Positions 23,758 through 33,549 of a stretch of DNA of 64,000 nucleotides are shown here, one piece after another. The stretch covers positions 36,335,003-36,399,002 of the forward strand of contig CM031610.1 of assembly GCA_018398815.1 (NCBI GenBank). The letters run 5' to 3'. Origin of the DNA: Conus ventricosus (Eukaryota > Mollusca > Gastropoda > Neogastropoda > Conidae). The notes under the pieces are model-generated. The model worked only from the letters and a program-made list of their open reading frames with translations. It was not told the origin of the DNA and did no database searches. Position 1 is the stretch's first letter, and each line of letters begins with the position of its first letter. Made by a program: the position numbers and the translations under genes.

Positions 23758-25191
23758 CTACCCCAGAGCACCAGCTAGTTGGTTCCTTGACAGGAAAATG
23801 ACCCCTTCCTGTAGCATGCGGTCAATTTCTTTCTTGACTTTTGGCTTCAGGGCATGAGGGACCTTGCGTGGTGCGTAGATGCAGGTAGGTCGAACGTCTG
23901 GATCAACTGTGATGGAGTAGGGAGCCATTTTCAAGTGACCTAGGCCCTTGAACAGTGCTGGAAACTCCTTTTGTGGATCCAAATGGTGGGGTGGTGTGCT
24001 GACATGGTATACACGTGTAACTAACCCCAGTTTGTCACATGCTAATCTGCCTAGTAGTGATGTAGTCTGCCCTTTGATGACGTACATCTCTTCTGTAATT
24101 TGACTGTCTCTGTATTGAAGACGTGATGTCATGGTACCTAAAACAGTCAATTTCTTTCCCCCTGGGCCACGAAGAACTTTATTTGTCTGTTTGAGCTGTT
24201 TTTGAGGTGTCAGTCCTTCAGCTAGTACAGACACTGCTGCACCTGTGTCCAGTTTGAATTTGTGCAAACACCCGTCTACTGCAATGTCTGCTGTCCAGGC
24301 TTCATCTTCAACACTGAAAATGTGTTCTAAATAATAGTCTTCAGAGTCTGAGTCTGAATCTGCTGAGACTTCTTGCACTCTAGTATGCTGACCACTTCGG
24401 CAAACTGCTTTGTTGTGTCCTTTCTTCCCACATTTGCCGCATTCAGCATGCCTAGCTGGACAGCTGTTTCTGCTATGTGGTTCTTTTCCACAGTAGTGAC
24501 ATTGTTTCTTTGGTGTGTCCCTTCTATCGCTCTTCTGGCCTTTTGTTTTGTAATCAAATTTCTTTTTTCTTTGATGTCTGACACTGTCTACTGAGGCTGA
24601 GGTTTCACCACGTAGAATGGGTTGGTTTTCTTTCCTTGCCTCTGCCTGCCTAGCAATCTGCACGGCATCAGTTAATGTTAGTTTGGGTTTTGACTGAAGG
24701 TCGTTGGATAAAGAGTCATCTCTAACTCCAACTACTATTCTATCACGAATTAGCTCTTCCTTCAGTGTCCCAAAAGAACATTCTTCAGCCAGTTTATACA
24801 GGTCCTGTATAAAACTATCAATTGTTTCCGAGATCCCCTGCGTTCTCCTGTTGAATCTAGCTCTTTCTACAATGACGTTTTTTCTTGTTTCAAAGTAGTC
24901 ATTGAAAGCTTTCAGCATGACGTCGTAAGTGAGATCGTCGTCATTTTCCGAGATTGTTAGAGTTGCTAATATGTCGTCAGCAACTTCCCCCATAGTGTAC
25001 AGAAAAACACTTACTTGTTCTCTTTGTGTCTTGTGCTTTAAGCCTGATCCCACGTGGAATCGTTCAAACCTCTGTCGCCAAGCCGGCCATGCCGCCGGTG
25101 ACCCGTTGAAAATCTTGGGTGCAGGCAAGCTGACGGGCCGTGATGATGCCATCGAACTTGTTGCACGCATGTCGTCTGCGTTCTCCGTCAT
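23758..25191 (-). CDS. Gypsy-type gag and protease
   Basis: 477 codons starting at an ATG about 40 bp inside the LTR boundary. Gag-like helical region at residues 1-200. Two zinc knuckles near residues 233-268 (CHYCGKEPHSRNSC and CGKCGKKGHNKAVC). Aspartic protease active site LDTGAAVSVL near residue 316. The frame ends in the linker just before RT; the coding signal continues one frame over, so an indel of one base separates it from pol. Programmed frameshifting at that point cannot be excluded but no slippery heptamer is obvious. Confidence 0.9.
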   Translation of the reverse strand: MTENADDMRATSSMASSRPVSLPAPKIFNGSPAAWPAWRQRFERFHVGSGLKHKTQREQVSVFLYTMGEVADDILATLTISENDDDLTYDVMLKAFNDYFETRKNVIVERARFNRRTQGISETIDSFIQDLYKLAEECSFGTLKEELIRDRIVVGVRDDSLSNDLQSKPKLTLTDAVQIARQAEARKENQPILRGETSASVDSVRHQRKKKFDYKTKGQKSDRRDTPKKQCHYCGKEPHSRNSCPARHAECGKCGKKGHNKAVCRSGQHTRVQEVSADSDSDSEDYYLEHIFSVEDEAWTADIAVDGCLHKFKLDTGAAVSVLAEGLTPQKQLKQTNKVLRGPGGKKLTVLGTMTSRLQYRDSQITEEMYVIKGQTTSLLGRLACDKLGLVTRVYHVSTPPHHLDPQKEFPALFKGLGHLKMAPYSITVDPDVRPTCIYAPRKVPHALKPKVKKEIDRMLQEGVIFLSRNQLAGALG

Positions 25192-25232
25192 CTCGAACTT
25201 CGACTCGAAGGCTCAGATGGTCGCTGCCACCA

Positions 25233-25417
25233 TGTAGAATGTGTTTGTGGGTGGGAGACTTGCAGACATGAAGAGTGGAGGCAAAGACTTGACGAGCTGA
25301 TTAAAGCCGTTGCTTGTTTATTCCTCCATCTTCTCGTAACCCCGAATCCTAGCGCCCCCTCTATTATCTATATCTTTAGTTATCTCCCTTTACGTAGTCT
25401 GCTACGGTAATACCACA
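25233..25417 (-). repeat. Probable 5' LTR of the Gypsy-type element
   Basis: Read on the minus strand it starts TGTGGTATTACC and ends TTCTACA, i.e. TGT...ACA ends, about 185 bp. It is followed directly by TGGTGGCAGCGACC, which has the position of a primer binding site. It contains an AATAAA-like hexamer. The call lacks a second copy for proof. Confidence 0.6.
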
Positions 25418-25629
25418 GTTAGAGGCTCACCACGCCAAGGGTGCAGCAGTATGGCAGGGAAAGGTGGGCGAAAAGCGGAAATCAGGCATGCTTAATTATT
25501 TTCTTGCTCTTTGTCTTCCTGTCCTTCTGTATCCATCCTTTGGGTTTTTTTCCTATGAAAATTTTCAAGGTTTAGCTCTTCTAGTTGTTCGTATAGACAT
25601 CAAAGGAAGTAACCTTTTTCATGTTTTTG

Positions 25630-26400
25630 GGTTTGTCTGGACTGGATTTTGTTTCCAGCTTTTTTTCCGTTTCTGTCTGCTAGATTTACCTCCCATTAAA
25701 GATTCCCTCCCTTCAAAGACTTCTTATGGAACTCTTTCCTCATTGTTGCTTCTAGATTTACTCCCATTATAGACTCCTTGCCTTTACAGACTTATTTTTC
25801 TGGAACATTTTTCTGGTTGTCTCTGCTGGGTTTACACCCCTGTATAGACTCACTCCATCTAAAGACTTGCTCTTTGAGAACACCTTTCAGGTTCTCTATA
25901 CTAAATCTACTTCCCAGCATTTTTTCCTCTTTGTCTATACTAAATTAACTCCATTAAAAGTTTGCTTCTCTGGGAAAACCTGTTTTTCTGGAACGTTTTT
26001 TTCTCTTTGTCTCCTTTTTTAATACAAATACCCCTTTTTTGAGAGGGGGTGGGGTGGGGTGGGGTGGGGGGCTTTTTATATGGATATTTTCCTGTGTTTG
26101 TCTCACCTAGATTTACTCCCATCCCCAGCACCCCCCACACCCCCCCCCCCCCATAGACATCCGCCTAATGAAGACTTTTCTTTTCTGGAACATTTTTCAC
26201 TTAGTTTTTACTAAACATATCTCTCATGTGGAAACCTGTTTTTTTCACTTTGTCCCCTCGAGACCTACAGTGTACCTCCGAGAAAAAAACCTCATTTCCA
26301 ATAAAGACATAATTTTTATTTTATTTTAAACTCAGTGTACAGGATTTACCTCCCACTGAAGACTTCCCCTAACCACCACCACCCCCCCCCAAAAAAAAAA
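25630..26400. repeat. Degenerate ~75-bp tandem repeat, array B
   Basis: Units with AGATTTACCTCCCATTAAAG, then CTTCAAAGACTT, then TTTTTCTGGAACATTTTTC and TTTGTCTATACT, each diverged. Same unit and orientation as array A at 17660-18150. Includes a GGGGTGGGGT tract near 26045 and C runs near 26140. Confidence 0.75.
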
Positions 26401-26502
26401 GAAAGAAAAAATGAAAAGAAAAAGAAGATTCATGTTAAAGGATTTCTGGAGGTGAGTGTTCAATGGTTTCCACTATAATCATTTTTGCTGCATTGTCCAC
26501 AG

Positions 26503-26597
26503 GCCTTTACCTCCTTCCAGATCACAAAAGAGCCAACAACGCAATTTCCGAATTGGACGTTCCCCTTCCTAAGTGGGGAGAACACCTGCCGCAAGAT
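26503..26597 (+). CDS. Exon of gene 1
   Basis: Acceptor GCATTGTCCACAG and donor GTGAGT. After two phase bases it reads LYLLPDHKRANNAISELDVP then LPKWGEHLPQD. The end phase (GAT|) fits the next exon (TTC TTC GAG). No stop. Confidence 0.75.
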
Positions 26598-27090
26598 GTG
26601 AGTATATAATGTATTTCAAGAATTCTTAGGCTGTGATGTAGGGAAAAAAAAGCATGAATTCGATTAATGCATGGATGGCGCAGGTTGATGAATGAATGAA
26701 GGGCTGTTAGACAGGTCTGTTTGGGTAATTGTGATTCAGTTTTTAAGTGTGTGTATGTTTGGTGTGTGGGCATGTTTGTGTCTTGTCTGTTTGGTGTGAT
26801 CCTTTTAAGTATGAGAAAAATCAAGTTTTCATGACACTTTCTATTTTTGCCTTTAGTTTACAACCTTTTCGAAATCCTGCAGCCACACATAATAATCAAC
26901 ATTATTTGTATATGAATAGAAAATGAAAACAAAACTTTGTACACATTTTAGACAAAGTGATATAAAACTAGCCAAGCAAACAGCCAGACAGCTAGCTGAC
27001 CAATGTTTAAATTATTATGATTTTATTGTAAATCATACTAATTGCTTAAAGGAAAATCAGTGTAACATGAACTGACTTTTAACTTTACAG

Positions 27091-27248
27091 TTCTTCGAGC
27101 GACTGCAACTGTTCGAGGAGGAATCGAAGGCACGTAAACAAGAGCTGAATGAACGCACTCTTCGAGAAATCAAGAAAGCCTGAGAAAAAGCTATCTGGAC
27201 AGCATAAGCTCAGCAAGCGCGAGGAGCAGATGTATGATGCTTTGAAAG
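27091..27248 (+). CDS. Coiled-coil exon of gene 1, one indel
   Basis: Acceptor TTTTAACTTTACAG and donor GTGTGT. It reads FFERLQLFEEESKARKQELN then ERTLREIKKA. A one-base insertion at the GCC near 27180 shifts the rest, which reads KKLSGQHKLSKREEQMYDAL then K. A highly charged helix. The ending phase (one base) matches the next exon. Confidence 0.78.
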
Positions 27249-27309
27249 GTGTGTACTTTTGTAGATATTTGATTTTGTTTTTTGCTGTTAAAAAATGTCA
27301 TTAGTTTAG

Positions 27310-27560
27310 TTTTTTTTGGTATGATTACTGGTTTGGGCAAAGAGGTTTTGGGTTCAATCCCATAAGCAGCAAATGGGATTTTCAGGTCCCGTCAGCTGTT
27401 ATGCAGAGTTGTTGAGGGCAAGGACTCATTTGTGAAGATAGGAACCAAAAAGTTGAAAGCGTCTCTAAGAGTGTTGCTCAGATTACCTGACAACACTGCA
27501 GGTGTTTGTGTCTCTTGGGCCTAGTTGACAGTATGATATATATTAAAGAAAAGCCGCTAA
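27310..27560 (+). repeat. Possible tRNA-derived SINE
   Basis: The string GGGTTCAATCCC at about 27350 matches an RNA polymerase III B-box (GGTTCRANNCC). It is preceded at a tRNA-like distance by a TGATTACTGGTTTGGGCAA stretch that could be a decayed A-box. The remainder is unassigned. No tRNA fold was confirmed, so this is a weak call. Confidence 0.3.
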
Positions 27561-28167
27561 GCCCTGTAGTAGATTCTGTGGCAGGACAATTCAATTCAGG
27601 GTGTGGTTGAATTTGGAAGACCAGAGTAGGTGGCTGTAAAAAGGTGCTTCCGAGGGGCCCTATGAGATTTGACAGAAAAGAAACACTGCAAAAACATTGT
27701 TAGACTTGGGAGCTGAATAATCCTCCGCTTCAATTTTCTTGAGATTTTCCATCCCTGATATTGTTTTTGACTTGCATGTTTTCAGCCTAGGTCTACCATG
27801 CATGCATTTAAGAAATGAAAAACAAGACAGGAAGCAGTTCTTATGTTACATGTTGTGAACGACGCCTGTGATAAAATATGAGAGCGTTAAAGAACAGTAT
27901 GAAATTATTGTTTGATTTTGTTTTACAGAAATTGTTTTAATTTCTTCTGTGTATACATGAACCCAAAAGTAATATATTCTTATAGATTAGATCATTTTAG
28001 ATTTTTGTTGTTGAAATGTTTGCAGTTATATTTATTATGCCGAGTACAATAAGTGAAAGCTACAAAACTGCTTTTTCCAAGAAATATCTGCACAACATTG
28101 TAATTCATCCAAGTTTGTCAACAAGCAAATGCTGCTGACTGACTAATTGAAAGACTGTTGCTTTCAG
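27561..28167. other. Intron of gene 1, nothing recognised
   Basis: AT-rich sequence with no open frames or repeats of note. Confidence 0.5.
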
Positions 28168-28251
28168 ATGTTAGCCTGCCTGCTCTCTTCATGCCCATTC
28201 GGACAGGCAACGTCTTCAATCCTAGAGCACACCAGTATTTCCATCCTACTG
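28168..28251 (+). CDS. 84-nt exon of gene 1
   Basis: Acceptor TGTTGCTTTCAG and donor GTAAGT. With one base from the preceding exon it reads DVSLPALFMPIRTGNVFNPR then AHQYFHPT. No stop, phase-consistent on both sides. The aromatic, His-containing pattern looks like a conserved C-terminal motif. Confidence 0.82.
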
Positions 28252-29582
28252 GTAAGTCTTTTGCAGTATATTGATCAAATAAGTTTGTAGTGAGAAAAAT
28301 GTAGGTGTGGGTTTAATTGTCTGTCATTACACTAATGATTCGATACAGAGTAAAAAAAAAATATGGTACATGGGAAAGAGATTTTGTGAACAAAGTATGT
28401 TAGAGATGAAAAGTTTGGGTATTAGAAGGTAAATATAAGATCTTTCAATTGTAGCAAATGGAGACAATTGTGAACTATTCTGGCAGCAAAATCATTCATA
28501 CCATCTGCCCAGAAACTTTTCGTCAGCTGGTGGAGATATGTCATTGAATCCATGAAGTTGATGCTTATTTAGCATGAAATACCACAGCCTATAATTCCAT
28601 GGTATTCTCACCACCAGCAGGTTAAAAAAACAGGATCCAGTGGCACCCCAAAGCAGCAAGCAAAAGGTAGAAAAATGAAATGAGAAGAAAGCACTGTAAG
28701 TAAATAAATTGCAGAAAAATTAAAATCATTTTATAAATAGTATTGAATGTGGGGAGAAATATTTGAGCCTATGCTTGAAGATCCATTCAGGGATGCAAGG
28801 GAGGTAAAAAGGTGTCAGCAGTCAGAGTGGTCAGCTCAGCTGTCGAATAAACCAAGCATTGTCTGTCACTAAGTGCTGACAGCAGCTAAGAATTCTGCAG
28901 GATAAAAAACAGAAATAAAGGAAGAAAATAAAATTAAAAAAAACCAAGATAATTGTGCAGAACAGTGTTACTTGGATCTCCTAATAGATCCAATTTTCCA
29001 CTGACTGACCAAACAATAAAGTGAGGAATAGATTAGTAGTGGGGTAAAACAAGTGCAGGCTTGCAATTTCTGTGTCATTACAATAATGAAAGGAAAAAAG
29101 TAAGTGTGTGTGTGTGTGTGTGTGATTGCATTGTTTTTATACATACAGAAACTGGTTGGCAGACGCATACTTGAAGAATGCGAAGATCAACATTGGTTGC
29201 CAACAAACAGTAATAGCAGTAATGAATTATGTCAGACATTCATTCTTTCATAGACACTGTTCTTTTTACATATTTATAGATCTGTTTGGTTTCTTTCATA
29301 GACACTGTTCTTTTTACATATTTATAGATCTGTTTGGTTTATTATTTTGTCACTTGAACATCAAGTAACTGGATTCTCAGAGTCACAGCCTGCCACCAGG
29401 CATGCCTGAAACATCTCCCATTCTTTCAGTCAGTTTTGTTCTTCTTTTGGACAGATAGCCTTGTCGGTGGTATCCTTCTTTTACTCTTTTTTATTTTTAG
29501 AAAATTGTTATTAAGACAGTCCTATTTATTTCATTAGGAGGAAAAATATTGATTGTAAATTGCATCTTTTAACTGTTCACAG
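28252..29582. other. Intron of gene 1
   Basis: No exon recognised. It contains a short TG tract near 29105 and a 48-bp perfect tandem duplication at 29243-29338. Confidence 0.5.
29243..29338. repeat. Perfect 48-bp tandem duplication
   Basis: TTCTTTCATAGACACTGTTC followed by TTTTTACATATTTATAGATC and TGTTTGGT is present twice head to tail with no visible difference. Confidence 0.93.
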
Positions 29583-29650
29583 GTTCAACAGAAATGAGAC
29601 TGACTCAACCTCCATCAGTTTTCCAGCTTCCTCCCCTGCCACACAATGAT
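29583..29650 (+). CDS. 68-nt exon of gene 1
   Basis: Acceptor TTTTAACTGTTCACAG; donor GTATCC (weak). With one base from the previous exon it reads GSTEMRLTQPPSVFQLPPLP then HND. Phase-consistent on both sides. Confidence 0.78.
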
Positions 29651-29689
29651 GTATCCTTCTGTACTTCTCTGTGTGAGTGTATGCACTTG

Positions 29690-29704
29690 TGTGTGTGCAT
29701 GTGT

Positions 29705-29737
<33 letters not shown>

Positions 29738-29755
29738 AGTGAGTGAGTGAGGAAA
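29690..29755. repeat. (TG)n microsatellite
   Basis: TG tract beginning about 40 bp after the exon donor and ending in (GAGT)n. Confidence 0.93.
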
Positions 29756-29931
29756 TAAGATATGGGAGAGAGAGGGGAGAAAGACGGTAGGGAGAGATAT
29801 TAAGGGTAGTGGGCAGTTAAGTGTGTGTGTGTGTGTTGGTAGTAGGATATGGTAAAATCCGTTTGTTAGAACAGTGTGTTTTAAAGAAGCTCAGTAGACT
29901 TATGCAAACACAGGTTACAAACCATTTTATA

Positions 29932-30310
29932 TAATAATAATAATAATGAATACTTATATAGCGCCTATTCTCGGCTAGAGGCCAAGCTCTAAGCGCTTTA
30001 CAATCAACACTCGTTTACACAACGGGCTGCCTACCTGGGTAGTGCCGACTGAAGAGCTGCCAGCTGGCGCTTCATTCAGTCGTTTCCCGTGTCATCCAGT
30101 CAGTATCGTTCAATATCGATCACTCATTTTCCTTAATTCCTTCATTCTTTCCATTTCACACGCAGGGTGCATGCTATGTGTAACGTGTCATCCATACCAA
30201 CGGCCAAACTGGCCTTCTCTTCCGAAAGTTGGTGATGGGATTTTACGTGTGTGCAAGATGTTATGCGTGCGTTCACACACGGAACCTCGGTTTATAGTCT
30301 CATTCGAAGT
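29932..30310. mobile_element. Dispersed repeat (SINE/MITE-like) beside the last exon
   Basis: It begins with an (ATA)n run and TACTTATATAGCGCCTATTC, then AAGCTCTAAGCGCTTTACA, followed by ~300 bp of GC-balanced sequence ending with ACACACGGAACCTCGGTTTA. I know this leading motif as a high-copy dispersed repeat in molluscan and other invertebrate sequence. Its boundary is within about 25 bp of the acceptor of the final exon. Confidence 0.6.
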
Positions 30311-30333
30311 AACCCCTTAACCAGTCTCCTCAG

Positions 30334-30608
30334 AAACTGTCCGTGGTCAACCTCTTTGAGCTGAGCAAGAACTTTCACAACCGTGGACCTGACTGGCTGA
30401 TGGACCGCTACATTCAGCAGCAGCACCCCCTCTCCTCCATGAACTACCCCCAGACCCCTGCCCCAGCCACCTCCATACAGCAGCAGCCCTCCGCCCACCT
30501 CCGTTCCGCCCGGGTGATGGACAAGAGTCACACCTGACGCCGGACTCCCCAGAACACGATCGCATCTCTCACAGCGCCCAGGTCAGCGTACCTGAGCAAG
30601 AGGTGTAG
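30334..30608 (+). CDS. Last coding exon of gene 1
   Basis: Acceptor CCTTAACCAGTCTCCTCAG. It reads KLSVVNLFELSKNFHNRGPD then WLMDRYIQQQHPLSS, then a Pro/Gln/Ala-rich tail (TPAPATSIQQQPSAHLRSAR). In frame, a TGA comes at 30535-30537. A one-base shift at CACACC just before it opens LTPDSPEHDRISHSAQVSVP then EQEV and a TAG at 30606-30608. That has the same composition, so the true stop is probably 30606. The WLMDRYIQ helix is the only folded-looking part. Confidence 0.75.
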
Positions 30609-33540
30609 GCTTGGGTCTGAGAGTGATGATAGAAGTGGTGCGTGGTCTTGTTGGCTTCTGTGTTTGTTTACTTTGTTCTAGTATTTTAAAGGGCTGAAAG
30701 GGGGATCTGTAAGAGAGAAAAGGCCAGTGACTTTGATTCTCTGTATTTGATGAGGTTAACAGAATTTAGATGAAATTGTGATGTTTTGTTACTTTCTGCT
30801 GCAATTCACTGTTCTGCTTAAGTTGCTGCAATGCATGCTGTAACACCTATCCTGTATGAGCGCATGCTGAAAGATGTTATAATATGTTTGTAATGCTTGG
30901 CTATATGTTGATCTGAAAAAGCATCTTGGAACAACATACCAAGCACTTCAACAGGAAAAAATAAAAAAGGAAAGGCACATCTTATTTCAGTGCGAAAGAA
31001 AAATGTGAAAGTGAAAGCGTGTATATACATTTTCTGTGAAGACTTTTTGTAGACTGCTATCACGCACAGATGGAATGGAAGTGGGTTATTGCTTTAGTAT
31101 GTTAAGTCTTTAGGCACACTGTGTCGGCCAGACCGTGTAGAAGGAAGCAGCAGCATGGTACAACAGCTGTGCTTACTAGATGTATTTGTTGATCAAAGCT
31201 GAATAAGTTACACACACCTGTTATTGTTTTCCCATTTCGCTTACTGAAGTACATACATTTATCTTTTTCCCCCCTGTATTTGATGTCCTGAACTTTGTTA
31301 TTAATGCAAATTTTTGGCCAAAACTGTTTATGCATTATAAAGTTGTGCATTTCAGTGTTTGAACTTTTCTTTTGTATGGCTCAATATTACAGGAGGTGGG
31401 ATTGATTGCAGACAGTTTGTAAATTGTATCATTTTGAAACAATGCTGTGTATGTGTGTGTACGTCATGGGCAGAGGTGGGTGGATGGGAAAAAGTGATTT
31501 ATTTCAAATTCTTGTTAACTATTTTCATATTGACATTTTTGTTGTTGTTGTTTTTTTTTAATGCAAACTTGTCTGAAAGACTAGTGTTTGATGTAAATAT
31601 CTTTTCAACATGTTGATTTTGAATGAATGTGGAACTTGCTTCATGGTGTGTGAAAAGTGAGTTACATTAAATATATATGGCCTATGATATTGTATTGATG
31701 TATTTTTTATTTCTTTTTCTTCAGTTTTCTAAATAGAAACAATGTGATAGTATAGAAACACATGCTATAAGTATTGGATTAAAGTAAGGAAAATACATTA
31801 AAAGTTATGGAAGATTTATTTTACACTTAATTAGAAGAAGATGCACGTGCTTGCATGAATGCACGCACACACGCATGCATCCCCCCCCCCCCCCCCCCCC
31901 TGCATGTCATATTTCTGGTGTATGCATGAGTATTGTATTTATTTCATGTTTTGAATAAATCTGCCATAAACATTTTTTTTTTTTTTACAAGATCGTTGCA
32001 AGGTATGTTCTGATTGCAGTGCTTCATATGTACATATCATTGTGATTGTGTGGGGTTGTGATTTACAAAATGTCTGTGATATGTGGAGTACTGCTGATAT
32101 TTCACTGTAATTTGTCTATGACAAAAAATCACACTGATGGTTTCTAAAAAAAGAAGAGATAATGCATACATGTTAATGGCATTTTTTTAACTTGTTGCAA
32201 TATCTTAGCTGAGTTTTTACCTGTTTTTGGTAGAACAAATAACATGGTAAAGACGTGTGGTCAGTGTGTGGATTCGTCTTCCAATATGATTGTATGTGTG
32301 TCTCTGAGTGTGTATGTGTTCTCTCTCTCTCTCTCTCGCCCTCTCAGTGTGCACATGAAGTCATTTAACAGTTATGCTTCAACAATATGGGATGGGTGTA
32401 GTGATGTCCACAAAAGAACATCGAATTCTTCTGCGCTGATTGTCAGCAAAACCTACCTTCTAGTCTAACCTCTGAAAACAAATAAGAAAGTAAAATCGTT
32501 AAAATGTTTTCTCAAAATAAACAACTTGAATTTGACGGGGCATCATTTATGTTTAAAATTTCAACAAATACCATGTCATGTTACTTTGATATCCTTTTTC
32601 TGAGACTTAACAGCAGTTCGAATTGTAGAAATTCTTTCAGCCTACTCACCCTTTGGTCGATACAAAACGAGCCTTGTTGTGCTGGAACTCGCTTCCAACT
32701 AGTCGACAAAATACAAATTCATTAAAACATTTCAATGAACATTTACATAAACATTTCTTATCAGAAGAATTTCATGTTTCAGTTAAATCATAAACTTCAC
32801 AATTCACAAACTCTGCTGTTAGAATACAAGACCTCTCATCCTCACCCTCATCTCCTGGATGAGAGCTTCTCAATGTTCACAGTCTTCAGCAGTTGTCTGC
32901 TCATGGTATCTAAGGTAGAGCGCCACCTTTATTTTTTTGTGTGTTTTCAGTTTTGTTTATGACTCACTTTTGGTAACATTCCTTTTCATCGTTCTCTTCC
33001 ATTTCCCTTCTCTGTCCCCCTTGGAGTTTGTTGGATTGTGTGTTTCTCTTGCAGTAGTGAAAACACATAAACTTACAGGTTGGTGCTCAAAGTTAGATGT
33101 CATAAGTGGATTGCCTCAGCTACTGAAGATCATTCAGTCTGCGATACAAATGGGTTAATATTAAAGTCTTTGCGGGCTAGGGATCAGGGAATCAGATCTA
33201 CAATTGTGTACCATGGTTATCTTTCTCCCTGCCAATGGCTGGTGCATGAAAATGTCTGTTTCTCCCTTTCTACTGACAAGACGTTGAATCCAACTGGCAA
33301 TTGTGCCAGTTTTGCTTGCACAAAATCGAGTTAAGTTAGGTATTATTATGAAACAGATGGCTTAACGTAATTTACGTCTACTGCGTGAGTTTAGTATTGG
33401 CGGAGTTTGGTGTGTGTGTGTTTGTGGTTCGTTCTTCAGTTTAACGTCTTTTCAGTTAAAGTGATATTAAACAAAACAAGATGCGAAGCATATAAACGTA
33501 CTCCCAGTTTTCCAAACCACTTATAAATCGGCCAAGTGCT
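30609..33540. other. 3' UTR and intergenic sequence, no gene recognised
   Basis: AT-rich sequence downstream of gene 1. It holds a 20-base C run at 31881-31900, T runs and short CT tracts. Reading frames of 60-90 codons occur on both strands but show no motif, splice context or codon character. Confidence 0.5.
31954..31959 (+). terminator. Candidate poly(A) signal of gene 1
   Basis: AATAAA about 1.35 kb past the stop codon, followed by T-rich and TGT-rich sequence near 31972-32050. Other AATAAA-like hexamers lie upstream near 30960. Choice between them is uncertain. Confidence 0.3.
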
Positions 33541-33549
33541 TTGTGAGAT

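Larger units (their letters stand above)
21243..25417 (-). mobile_element. Ty3/Gypsy-type LTR retrotransposon, one LTR visible
   Basis: It lies antisense inside gene 1. Order on the minus strand: LTR (25417-25233), leader, gag with CCHC knuckles, aspartic protease, reverse transcriptase, RNase H, and integrase ending at 21243. The order RT-RNase H-integrase is diagnostic of Ty3/Gypsy. No envelope frame is present. No second LTR is seen between the end of pol and the exon at 20814-21100, so the 3' end is deleted, misassembled or too diverged to see. It resembles the K02A2.6-like lineage common in marine invertebrates. Confidence 0.92.

Noticed and set aside
23750..23800. Programmed frameshift between gag-pro and pol of the Gypsy-type element
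   Set aside because: No clear slippery site, and further frame breaks of the same kind lie close by in RT. A sequencing or mutational indel is simpler.
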